A stretch of DNA of 64,000 nucleotides from an uncultured Lachnotalea sp. (lineage in GTDB: Bacteria > Bacillota > Clostridia > Lachnospirales > Lachnospiraceae). The stretch spans positions 1 to 64,000 of the forward strand of contig CAMSZT010000004.1 in the NCBI GenBank assembly GCA_947066815.1, written 5' to 3'. Positions within the stretch are counted from its first letter, which is position 1. Every line of letters begins with the position of its first letter. The notes beneath the pieces were generated by a model. That model saw nothing but the letters and a program-made list of their open reading frames with translations, had not been told where the DNA came from and made no database searches. Positions 1 through 8,000 of this stretch are shown piece after piece. The position numbers and the translations under genes were made by a program.

Positions 1-52
1 CACGACCTCCGCCGTGACAGGGCGGCGCTCTAACCAGCTGAGCCACCGGGCC
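1..52 (-). tRNA. tRNA-Asp (GTC), 3' part cut by the window edge
   Basis: Read on the minus strand this begins GGCCCGGTGGCTCAG, has a D-arm, and an anticodon loop CTGTCAC between CCGCC and GGCGG stems, giving anticodon GTC (Asp). The T-arm and acceptor 3' half lie outside the window. It is the most distal member of a four-gene tRNA cluster read leftwards. Confidence 0.9.
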
Positions 53-109
53 ATGATCAAATTTTCAAAAACAACTACGGATGCTACCAGCCTCCTTGTT
101 GGTACTGCG

Positions 110-183
110 TGGACCTTCGGGGACTCGAACCCAGGACCGACCGGTTATGAGCCGGTTGCTCTAACCAACTGAGCTAAAGGTCC
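110..183 (-). tRNA. tRNA with CAT anticodon (Met elongator or Ile2)
   Basis: A complete cloverleaf of 74 nt: acceptor GGACCTT pairs with AAGGTCC, the D-arm carries AGCTCAGTTGGTTAGAGC, and the anticodon loop is CTCATAA. The CAT anticodon is direct. Whether it is elongator methionine or lysidine-modified isoleucine-2 cannot be settled by eye; the GGACCTTTAGCTCAG 5' end resembles Ile2 genes of Gram-positive bacteria. CCA is not encoded. Confidence 0.9.
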
Positions 184-205
184 ATCTATCATGAACAAAC
201 AGCAA

Positions 206-278
206 AGCCGATGATCGGACTCGAACCGATAACCTGCTGATTACAAATCAGCTGCTCTGCCAATTGAGCCACATCGGC
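206..278 (-). tRNA. tRNA-Thr (TGT)
   Basis: Complete 73-nt cloverleaf on the minus strand: acceptor GCCGATG pairs with CATCGGC, the T-arm contains GGTTCGAGTCC, and the anticodon stem CTGAT/ATCAG encloses TTGTAAT-type loop bases giving anticodon TGT (Thr). CCA is not encoded. Confidence 0.93.
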
Positions 279-300
279 ATATGCTGCTTCCTAAAGCAAA

Positions 301-372
301 TGACTCCAAGGGGATTTGAACCCCTGTTACCGCCGTGAAAGGGCGGTGTCTTAACCGCTTGACCATGGAGCC
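301..372 (-). tRNA. tRNA-Glu (TTC)
   Basis: Complete 72-nt cloverleaf: 5' GGCTCCATGGTCAAGCGG, anticodon loop CTTTCAC flanked by CCGCC and GGCGG, so anticodon TTC (Glu), and T-arm GGGGTTCAAATCCCC. It is the promoter-proximal gene of the cluster, which reads Glu-Thr-CAT-Asp leftwards. Confidence 0.94.
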
Positions 373-424
373 TCATATCACGCTGGAACTCCGTGTGCCT
401 CGTTCGTATGTACTCAACGAATCA

Positions 425-453
425 ATATTACCATATGTCCTGCTTTTTTGCAA
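425..453 (-). promoter_or_regulatory. Probable promoter of the tRNA cluster
   Basis: On the minus strand TTGCAA (453-448) is followed after 17 bp by TAATAT (430-425), which is preceded by TGG to form an extended -10. Transcription would begin near 418, about 45 nt before tRNA-Glu. No other minus-strand gene lies between. Confidence 0.6.
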
Positions 454-486
454 GTGCTTTTTTTATCATTTTACAATTTCGCTTTT

Positions 487-549
487 TGCCGGGAGGAGCA
501 GATCGTTTTGCCGCCCCTTGGAAGATCTGTGTTTTTCTTTTTCCCGGCA
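487..549. other. Two-part imperfect hairpin upstream of the deacetylase
   Basis: An outer stem TGCCGGGA (487-494)/TCCCGGCA (542-549) encloses an inner stem CAGATC (499-504)/GATCTG (524-529). It lies in the 237-nt space between the tRNA cluster and the deacetylase. It has T-rich stretches inside rather than after the stem, so it is not a standard terminator. Its role is unknown; it may mark the 5' leader of the deacetylase mRNA. Confidence 0.4.
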
Positions 550-609
550 CGTTCTGATTTCTTCTCCTGCCTCATAGGATAGATAACAAATCCACTGTTG
601 GTGAACCCT

Positions 610-1422
610 ATGAAACCGTTGATCCGAAAAAAGACCACCCTATGGCTCCTGTGCCTGGTGCTTGCCTATCTGGCCGGCTATTCCCTGGCCTTCCTGGCCG
701 GGCCGGCCCAGGCAGAACCGATCCTGGGGGAAGTTTCCAACTGGGGCCTCAGCTTCCAGGAAAAGGGGAAGGCCCCCGTCGGCAACGCCGAAGCCGACGA
801 GCTGAAAAAGTACAACGCCTATTATGTCGACGACACCGAGGAAAAGGTCATCTATCTGACCTTTGACGCCGGATATGAGAACGGAAATACCGCCGCCATC
901 CTGGACGCCTTAAAAAAACATCAGGCGCCAGCCGCCTTCTTTCTGGTGGGCAATTACATGGAGACCAGCCCGGATCTGGTAAAGCGCATGGTCGAAGAAG
1001 GCCATACCGTCGGGAATCATACCTTCCACCACCCGGACATGGCCCAGATCTCTGAGAAAAGCGCCTTCGAAAAAGAACTTACCGATCTGGAAGCCCTCTT
1101 TGAGCAGACAACAGGCCGGACCATGACGAAATTTTACCGCCCTCCCCAGGGCAAATACAGCGAAGCCAATCTGCAGATGGCAAAGGACATGGGATACTCC
1201 ACCTTTTTCTGGAGCCTGGCCTATGTGGACTGGTATGAAAACGACCAGCCCACAAAAGAAGAAGCCTTCGAAAAGCTCCTGGGCCGCATCCATCCCGGCG
1301 CCGTCGTCCTCCTTCACAGCACCTCGAAGACCAACGGGGAGATCCTGGATGAACTGCTGACCAGGTGGGAGGAAATGGGATACCGGTTCGATTCCCTGGA
1401 GCATCTGATCCAGACCCCTTGA
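610..1422 (+). CDS. PdaA-like polysaccharide (peptidoglycan) deacetylase
   Basis: This is a carbohydrate esterase family 4 protein resembling PdaA, which removes the N-acetyl group from muramic acid when spore cortex muramic delta-lactam is made. It is 270 aa, close to B. subtilis PdaA. An N-terminal hydrophobic signal/anchor (about residues 8-33) points to action outside the membrane. NodB motifs visible are TFDAGYENG, GNHTFHHP, RPPQGKY, DW and LLHS. In motif 1 the usual second acidic/Asn residue is Ala. The start is uncertain: TTG at 598, GTG at 601 and ATG at 610 are in frame and none has a strong ribosome site; ATG 610 is chosen because its signal sequence is clean. Assignment as PdaA rather than another CE4 deacetylase is likely, not certain. 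Confidence 0.83.
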   Translation: MKPLIRKKTTLWLLCLVLAYLAGYSLAFLAGPAQAEPILGEVSNWGLSFQEKGKAPVGNAEADELKKYNAYYVDDTEEKVIYLTFDAGYENGNTAAILDALKKHQAPAAFFLVGNYMETSPDLVKRMVEEGHTVGNHTFHHPDMAQISEKSAFEKELTDLEALFEQTTGRTMTKFYRPPQGKYSEANLQMAKDMGYSTFFWSLAYVDWYENDQPTKEEAFEKLLGRIHPGAVVLLHSTSKTNGEILDELLTRWEEMGYRFDSLEHLIQTP

Positions 1423-1447
1423 CAGCCCCCGCGTCCGGTAGTATACT
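1419..1447 (+). promoter_or_regulatory. Promoter of the thiT transcript
   Basis: TTGACA (1419-1424), a 17-bp spacer and TATACT (1442-1447) form a near-consensus vegetative promoter. The stop codon of the upstream deacetylase (TGA, 1420-1422) lies inside the -35 box. The predicted start, near 1454, is just before the riboswitch. Confidence 0.8.
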
Positions 1448-1460
1448 AAAAAACAAAATC

Positions 1461-1562
1461 ACACGCTAGGGGTGCGCACCGCTGAGAATGGTACGCCTGT
1501 GTTCTGTGCAGACGTACCTGACCCTCATTACTTGAACCGGATAATACCGGCGTAAGGAAGCG
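1461..1562 (+). promoter_or_regulatory. TPP riboswitch (THI-box)
   Basis: The conserved THI-box blocks are present in order: CTAGGGGTGC, GCTGAGA, the variable P3 arm, ACCCTC, CTTGAACCGGATAATACC, GGCGTAAGGAAG. This aptamer binds thiamine pyrophosphate and usually shuts off thiamine genes. It lies directly between a strong promoter and the thiamine transporter gene, which agrees with feedback control of uptake. Confidence 0.95.
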
Positions 1563-1585
1563 AGACGAAAGATATTTTCGCGGCC

Positions 1586-1610
1586 CCTCCTGTGCAAAGG
1601 AGGTTTTTTT
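1586..1610 (+). terminator. Riboswitch expression platform: terminator that also sequesters the ribosome site
   Basis: CCTCCT (1586-1591) pairs perfectly with AGGAGG (1598-1603) around a GTGCAA loop and is followed by seven T (1604-1610), directly before ATG 1611. AGGAGG is also the ribosome binding site of thiT. The same hairpin can therefore stop transcription and, if transcription passes, mask the ribosome site. TPP control through it is inferred. Confidence 0.75.
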
Positions 1611-2276
1611 ATGTCTGCATTTGTGATCTATGATGCCGAGAACCTGGAGTACCTGCTGCAGCCCCTGGGCTACGTCTGCCTGGCTGCCCTTCTCCTGGCC
1701 CTTCTGGCCTGCATTTTCTTCTTCACAGGGAAGAGCGGCAAAAACCGGATGGGAACAAGAGAGCTGATGTTCTGTGCCATGGCCATCGCCTTATCCACAG
1801 CCACATCCTTCATCAAGTTCGCAAACCTGCCCTTCGGCGGCTCCGTCACCCTGTTCAGCATGCTGTTCGTCTCCCTGACCGGATATTTTTACGGCCCGAA
1901 GACCGGTTTCACCGCCGGAGCCGCCTGCGGCATCCTGCAGCTCATCACCGGGCCTTACATTTATGCGCCCCTCCAGGTGCTCCTGGATTATCCTCTGGCC
2001 TTCGGCGCCCTGGGGCTGAGCGGCTTTTTCCACAACCGAAAACACGGCCTGGTGACGGGATATGCCGTCGGCGTCACCGGCCGTTATCTCTTCCATGTGG
2101 TCTCCGGGTACCTGTTCTTCGCCGAATATGCGCCGGAGGGAATGGATCCCCTGCTCTATACGCTCGGATACAACCTCTCCTACATCCTTCCGGAACTCGT
2201 CCTCACAGTGATCCTGCTCGCTGTCCCGGCCGTTAAAAACGCGGTCGGGACGGTAAAGCGTCAGGCGGTCTCCTGA
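1611..2276 (+). CDS. thiT: ECF thiamine transporter, substrate-binding subunit ThiT
   Basis: This is a 221-aa integral membrane protein with about six hydrophobic segments, matching the S component of energy-coupling-factor thiamine transporters. It would bind thiamine at the cell surface and share an EcfAT module encoded elsewhere. The protein is a little longer than lactococcal ThiT because of an extra N-terminal hydrophobic segment (about residues 15-38). A glycine-rich central region around FYGPKTGFTAGAACG and the segment YLFHVVSGYLFFAEY are typical of the family. A TPP riboswitch upstream supports the substrate. The start is set by AGGAGG seven bases upstream, inside the regulatory hairpin. 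Confidence 0.92.
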   Translation: MSAFVIYDAENLEYLLQPLGYVCLAALLLALLACIFFFTGKSGKNRMGTRELMFCAMAIALSTATSFIKFANLPFGGSVTLFSMLFVSLTGYFYGPKTGFTAGAACGILQLITGPYIYAPLQVLLDYPLAFGALGLSGFFHNRKHGLVTGYAVGVTGRYLFHVVSGYLFFAEYAPEGMDPLLYTLGYNLSYILPELVLTVILLAVPAVKNAVGTVKRQAVS

Positions 2277-2309
2277 CAGACTTCGGGAGAGCCGTCCGCC
2301 CCATTTTTT
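2264..2309. terminator. Terminator between the convergent thiT and HPt genes
   Basis: GGCGG (2264-2268) pairs with CCGCC (2296-2300), and TCTCC pairs with GGAGA inside, with a bulge. The stem is followed by ATTTTTT (2303-2309). It overlaps the last codons of both convergent genes and best fits termination of the plus-strand thiT transcript. Confidence 0.55.
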
Positions 2310-2667
2310 ATCCAAGGGAGGCCTGAAAGGTCCGGATGGCGGAAACCGTCGCTTCATAGTCGGCAAATACCTGGGCCGCAAGGCTGTCCGCCTCCGGGCT
2401 TTTCCCGTCCCGGAGCGCCTCCGTCAGGGCACTGTCGGAGGCCAGCAGCCTGTCAAAGCTCAGATTCTGGCAGATTCCCTTGATGGTATGGGCGGCCCGG
2501 AAGGCCTCCTCATAATTTTCCTCCCTGAGGGATCTTTTTAAAAGCTCCAGGCTCTTGTCATCCAGGAACTTGAGAGTGAACTTCTGGATCAGCCGCTCAC
2601 TGCGAAGACGGCCGACCACCTCTTCATAATTGCCACCTATGGCCTCGTAGCATTCTTTTAACGTCAT
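2308..2667 (-). CDS. HPt histidine phosphotransfer protein
   Basis: This 119-aa protein is a single HPt four-helix domain. The motif AAHTIKGICQNL places the phospho-accepting histidine at about residue 60, followed by the Lys-Gly typical of Hpt proteins. Such proteins shuttle phosphoryl groups between histidine kinases and receiver domains. It lies downstream of, and on the same strand as, a gene for a receiver/HD-GYP/GGDEF protein, the obvious partner. The start is supported by AGGAGG about nine bases upstream. About 236 bp, including a palindrome, separate the genes, so co-transcription is not certain. No sensor kinase is adjacent. Confidence 0.88.
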   Translation of the reverse strand: MTLKECYEAIGGNYEEVVGRLRSERLIQKFTLKFLDDKSLELLKRSLREENYEEAFRAAHTIKGICQNLSFDRLLASDSALTEALRDGKSPEADSLAAQVFADYEATVSAIRTFQASLG

Positions 2668-2700
2668 TGCCTGTTCCCTCCTGTTTTATATATTTTTCCG

Positions 2701-2795
2701 TAATTGCAAAATGTGAAATATTGCCAGAATATTCGGTAAATTTTTGAGCTTCGCAATTATAGTAAACGACAAAAGTATTTGCCGTTTACTATAAT
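2701..2795. repeat. Intergenic AT-rich palindrome, copy 1, with a second perfect inverted repeat
   Basis: Two palindromes abut. The first (2701-2760) begins TAATTGC and ends GCAATTA, with ATTGCCAGAATATTC inside; closely related sequence recurs at 27558-27598 and, inverted, at 63554-63606. The second is a perfect 13-bp inverted repeat, ATTATAGTAAACG (2756-2768)/CGTTTACTATAAT (2783-2795), with a 14-nt loop. No convincing ORF is present. Whether it is a mobile palindrome, a terminator or an RNA element is unknown. Confidence 0.7.
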
Positions 2796-2903
2796 CCCTC
2801 CGGGGGATGCGCACGATTTTTGTAAGGTAGATTCTGCGCTTACACGCAGCAAAAATCGACGCAGCAGACGCCATAAAGAAAAGATTTATGTCGTCTGCTA
2901 TAC

Positions 2904-5009
2904 CTATATCCGTTTCTCCGGCGGCTCCCCCTTCTCTTCCTCCGCCGAACCGTCGATCTGTGAGATCACGGAAAACATCTGGTTCATCGAACTGTCATAA
3001 AAGCAATACCGCCCCCTGCCGGACCTCTTCACCGAATAGAGAGCCTGGTCCGCCGCGTGGAAAAGGGCGTCGTAATCCGTGCCGATCACCTCTGCCTGGG
3101 CCACCCCCATGCTCAAGGATATGGGAAAATTCTCATAGCTTCCGGCAAACCCGGAAAAGATCCTCCGGATCACTGCCTCCAGTTCCCCTTTATATTCCAG
3201 AAAGATCAGGAATTCATCGCCGCCCACTCTGGCCGCAATATCGCCGCTCCGGATACTCTGGTGCAGCTTTTTCGCCACATGGATCAGGACCTGATCGCCG
3301 AAACTGTGGCCGTATTCATCATTTGCCGACTTGAAATGATCCAGGTCAAAGATCACCAGCGCGTATTTCCCCTCTCTCCTCCTGTCCCCCAGCCGCTCCG
3401 CGATCCGTTTCTTTGCCGTGGCATGGTTCAGAAGGCCGGTGAGAGGATCGTGGGATGCCAGCCGCTCCAGGGTATCTAACTTCATCCTGGAATCGTGGAT
3501 GTCTATGGCCTTTCCGAGAACCCCCATGAAACAGGGCGGCTCATCTGCCGACCAAGTGGCCCTGGCCACGATCCGGTACCACCTGGGCTCCCCCTCCAGC
3601 TTCAGCCGGAAATCATAGCTGAGCTCCGGCTTCGCCGGCGTCGCCTGCTTTAAGGCCCCCATAAGGCCCTTCCAATCCGAAAGCTCCATCAGCTTCCGCA
3701 CAGACCGGTCAAAAAGAGGTTCCATAATCGTCTCCTGGAGGCCCAGCTTCTGGGCCCCCCAGGCGGAGATCGTCAGCATAGGCGGGGACAGGACGTATTC
3801 AAACTGGATCTCCTGGGACATGGAGGCGAAAAAGCTGTATTTCATCCGCTCGTGCTCAAGGAGCTGAAGGGTCCGCTCCGAAGCGCCTGCCTCCTTGTGG
3901 CGGAGCATTTCCTCAGTCAGGTTCCAGATCTTCCGTTTGTCCACGCTGGCAGAAGCGATCTTTCCGATCTGGACAGGGATGCTCTCGGCAATATCCGTCA
4001 GACACTCCAGCACCAGAGGATTGAAGGCGCCGCACTGCCCGTCCAGGATCATGGAGACCGCCTTCTCATGGGGAATGGCCTTTTTGTAGACCCGCTCGCT
4101 GGTCAGTGCGTCATACACGTCGGCCATGGCCACCACCTGGGCGGAAATGGGGATCTCCTCCCCCTTCAAACCGTCCGGATACCCCCGTCCGTCGTAGCGC
4201 TCGTGATGCCAGCGGCAGATCTCATAGGCCATCCGCACCAATGGCTCGTCCCTGTGGATGGGCAGATTCTCCAAGAGCTTTGCCCCCTCCAGGGTATGCG
4301 TCTTCATGATCGCGAATTCCTCGTCCGTCAGCCTTCCAGGCTTGTTTAAGATCGCATCCTCGATGGCGATCTTTCCGATATCGTGGAGAGCCGACACCGT
4401 GCTGATCAGAGAGATATCCTCCGGACTCAGATTGTACCGGTCGGTCTTCTGGACCAGCCGCTGGAGGAGAAGCTCCGTCAGCCCATGCACATTCCGCACA
4501 TGAAGGCCGCTTTCCCCGTTTCGGAATTCCACGATATGGCTCAAGATGTCGATCATCAGGTTGCTGCGCTGTTCCTTCTCGTACATCTGTTCCGCCACCA
4601 TATCCGTCAGCTTCTTCTGCTTGGCATACAAAAGGACCGTATTGACCACCCGCCGGTGGACGATCAACGCGTCAAAGGGACGGCTGATAAAATCTGTGAC
4701 TCCCAGGGAATACGCCCGCTCCACATGGCTGGAACCGCTCTCTGCGGAGATCATGATGACCGGGATCTCCTCGATCCAGCCTTCCTTATTCATCATTTCC
4801 AGCACGCCGAAGCCGTCCAGCCTCGGCATCACGATATCCAGAAGCACCAGAGAGATCTGCGGGCCGTACTTCTGTATGGCAGCCACCGCCTCCACCCCGT
4901 CCTCCGCCTCGATCATCTCATATTCATCTCCGAGCATATCCGCCAGAATCGAACGGTTCATCTCGGAATCGTCCACGACCAGAATAGTCTGTCTGCGTCC
5001 CTGACTCAT
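2904..5009 (-). CDS. Response regulator with HD-GYP phosphodiesterase and GGDEF cyclase domains
   Basis: This is a 701-aa cytoplasmic signalling protein. Residues 8-125 form a receiver with phospho-acceptor Asp58 (LVLLDIVMP). Residues about 145-335 are an HD-GYP c-di-GMP phosphodiesterase with HDIGK, HHERYDGRGYP and VAMADVYDAL. A PAS-like segment follows (about 400-510). A GGDEF diguanylate cyclase domain ends the protein (about 515-680); its RVGGDEF site is intact and an RSGD inhibitory I-site lies five residues before it. One polypeptide thus carries domains to make and to degrade c-di-GMP, presumably switched by phosphorylation. An HPt gene lies downstream. AAGGAAGG precedes the ATG. Both domains look catalytically competent; which activity dominates cannot be read. 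Confidence 0.92.
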   Translation of the reverse strand: MSQGRRQTILVVDDSEMNRSILADMLGDEYEMIEAEDGVEAVAAIQKYGPQISLVLLDIVMPRLDGFGVLEMMNKEGWIEEIPVIMISAESGSSHVERAYSLGVTDFISRPFDALIVHRRVVNTVLLYAKQKKLTDMVAEQMYEKEQRSNLMIDILSHIVEFRNGESGLHVRNVHGLTELLLQRLVQKTDRYNLSPEDISLISTVSALHDIGKIAIEDAILNKPGRLTDEEFAIMKTHTLEGAKLLENLPIHRDEPLVRMAYEICRWHHERYDGRGYPDGLKGEEIPISAQVVAMADVYDALTSERVYKKAIPHEKAVSMILDGQCGAFNPLVLECLTDIAESIPVQIGKIASASVDKRKIWNLTEEMLRHKEAGASERTLQLLEHERMKYSFFASMSQEIQFEYVLSPPMLTISAWGAQKLGLQETIMEPLFDRSVRKLMELSDWKGLMGALKQATPAKPELSYDFRLKLEGEPRWYRIVARATWSADEPPCFMGVLGKAIDIHDSRMKLDTLERLASHDPLTGLLNHATAKKRIAERLGDRRREGKYALVIFDLDHFKSANDEYGHSFGDQVLIHVAKKLHQSIRSGDIAARVGGDEFLIFLEYKGELEAVIRRIFSGFAGSYENFPISLSMGVAQAEVIGTDYDALFHAADQALYSVKRSGRGRYCFYDSSMNQMFSVISQIDGSAEEEKGEPPEKRI

Positions 5010-5054
5010 AAAACACCTTCCTTTACTTCCTAAAACCTTCCACTCACTCTTTGA

Positions 5055-8000
5055 TCATCGTTCCCCGTAAGAAAACGTTTCATCCGCTGCACTGCCGCCC
5101 CTCCACGTCCTGGCCATGCGGATCCGCTCTGTCCCGCATACCTCCCCGTAAAGATATTCCACCGCCGTGCCGTCTGCCTCCTTTGCCCGGATCAGCTTTC
5201 TCTCGTCATAGGCATAGCTGCTCTGCTTCCCGTCCGGACGGAGGATCCCGGTCAGGTTTCCGACGGCGTCATACTGACAGCTCACGGTCAGTCCCGACGT
5301 CTCGTCCGTGACGGACAGGAGCTTTCCGGTGTCCGCACGGTAGGTAAAGCTTACCAGGCTCCCCGCTGCGTCCGAGAGGCCGAGAAGCCTCCCGCCGCCG
5401 TCATACGAATAAAAAAGCTCCGTGCCGTCCGCGTCTTTTTTCTGCAGCAAGATCCCGGCTTCGTCAAATACGCTCTCGCTCCCGTCCTCCCTGGAAAGGA
5501 TCCAGCCCCCGCCCGCTTTCTCCGCGAGGACGAATCCCAGGCCGTCCACGTCCTCCTGCCGGCCCTCCCCGGCTTCTCCGGGGCGGAAGAAATGCTCTCC
5601 CCCTCCCCCGTCCGTATAGATACAGGGAAGCGCCGAGAGCCCCGTGAGCTCCAGTCGCTCTGTCACATTCAGATCCCAGCCGTTTCCGTAAAGGGAATCC
5701 TCCCCCGAACGGGCAAGGGTATAGACATGGCTCACGCCTCCCGGAAGACGGTCCTCCGTTCCTTCCAGATCCTCATGGATCAATACCAGGGAACCTCCGG
5801 AATCTCCCACGTACCCGGTGCCTGCCCGGCCGGCCTCCTGCACATGGGCGCCCCCCGGCTCCAAAAGGCCGGCCTCCCTCTCATAATAAAACAGCCCGGC
5901 CGGATACAGGGCCGAGGGGAACAGATTGTTCCTCACGGACCGGTTGGAGACCGTATAGCATGCGCCGGCCTTCACTCCCTCCTCCAGAGAGCCGAGCATC
6001 AACCCGTGATTTTCCCCTCCATACCAGAACTCCGCCGCCCCGGTGATGTCAAACTGCCGGAGGACCAGGGGGATACCGGAGGCTTCCCCTCCCGTCTTAA
6101 GGCCCTCTGCCTTCCGGCTGTCCAGGACGGTTTCCACATAAGCCGGCTGCTCATTCCATGTCACGTCCTCCTCCCACTCCTCCGAAACACGGTAGACAGC
6201 CGCCGAAAAATCTGCCGCCCGCCTGGAGACATACTGATTCTGATAAAGGTTTAAAACAGCTTTTGTGATCCGTTCGCCGTACCCCAGCCCCGGAAGCCGG
6301 GAAAATTTCAGAAAGGTCCTGCTGACCCCATAGCCGGAGAGGTCTCCGACGGGCAGGGGCGTCCCCTCCTCAGAGGTCTCCTCCGGCTGCTTTTCCCGCA
6401 CAAAGGCCGTCTGTACCGCCGTCCGCCCTTCCGGTCCCACCGTCCGTTCGACGGCCACCGGATAAGTCCGTCCCCGCTCCTCAAGCCACTCCCTGTCCGG
6501 CTCCATGACCAGGACCGTCTCCGCAGCGCTCTCCTTTTCCAGCCGGAACCGGACTGCCCGGCTGATATTCCCCGCCCAGTCATACATATAGGGGGCGGCA
6601 AAGGTATAGACCGTCTCCCCGTTCCGCTTCAGCACGGCGCTTCCGTCCGCCTCCAGGCTCATTTCCATCCCCGGATGGCTGACGAGGAACCGGAGGGGCG
6701 CGGCCGCCGCCTCCTTTGACCGGAACAGGATACTCTCCTTAAGCTCCGACGAGTCCAGGATGTAACGGATATCCACCTGTTCCAAAACGCCGGAGTAAGT
6801 CCCGCCTCCGGTGAGCCCGGAACACTTCATCTGTTCCGCATTGTAAGCCTGGACGCTTTTTCCCTCCGCGCCCCCCGAAGTCTCCAGGTACCGCCCGGTC
6901 TCCTCCGTATCTGCCGCTTCCAGTCCCGCCTCCGGTGAGAAAGAGGCGCCTTTTCCGTCCGCTCCTGTCTCCGCCTCCAAAAATCCCCAGGAAACGCCGC
7001 CTTCTCCGGACCGAAGCTCTACCAGAGCTTTCGCCGAAGCATCCTCGGCAAAGGCGGCCTCCAGGTCGGAAGCCCGGTTTCTGTAAACGCCCGCCTCCTC
7101 GTCCAGAACGAGGGTATTGTCGATCTCCTCCCATCTGCCGTCCTTCCGGTAATGGACCGGGATCTCGTAGACAGCCGCCGCACGGCTTCCGTCCTCCAGC
7201 AGAAAATGTTTCGTGAAAGGATCTCTCTTTGCCGTGTCCTCCCCGGCCACCCGGTATTCCCCGGCGCCGTCCTCCTCTTTCGTCCCCTCGCTGCTCACAA
7301 GGAGTACAGGGAGCAGTACATCCGACACAAAGAAATCGAATCCGTACACTCCCGTCACCAGTTCGGTCTGCACGCTTTTTAACAGGATGTCCCTCCCTTT
7401 TGAGGAACCGTCCTCGTAAGCCTTTGTCACATCCAGCATACAGACGTCCGCCTGGTCGTCCGCCTGGTATTCCACCAGATCCAGCAGCTCCTCCTCCGCC
7501 TCCCCGGAATCAGAATTCAGATAGACTCCCAGCTCCAGGCTGCTTTTTACCTCCTCCGGGTCTGCCCCGCGGCCAAAGACAAGGCTTACCTGTTCCATCG
7601 TCTTTCCCTCCGACAGGGCAGGGAGGGCGGGAAGAGCGATCTTTGTCTGCACCGTCTCCCTGGTATTCCCGGCCGCGATGGGAACGCCGGCAAAATACCC
7701 CTCCGTGCTCTGGATCTCAGGTGAGATCCCCGCCTCCATCCCCGGCTGCACCAGATGCATATGTATCGTCACCGGGCCGGTCCTCGCAAGAGCATCCATC
7801 CATTCATCCTCCGGCTTCACCAGGATCTGGGTCGCCCCGTCCTCCCGGTCCGAGAGCATGTAGGAAGCTTTTCCCACGGCCCGTTTCCCGTCATAGACAA
7901 TAGGAGCCTCAAGAACCGCCACTTCTTTCCCGGCGGCAAAAAAACGGAGGGAGCCGGAGGGAGACTCTTCCATGGTAAGTCCGTCAAAGGCCGCGGAAAG

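Noticed and set aside
335-577. 80-codon plus-strand ORF over tRNA-Glu and its promoter
   Set aside because: Reads antisense through a tRNA gene; no ribosome site or homology.
2686-2874. 62-codon minus-strand ORF upstream of the HPt gene
   Set aside because: Covers both palindromes at 2701-2795; no ribosome site or recognisable protein.
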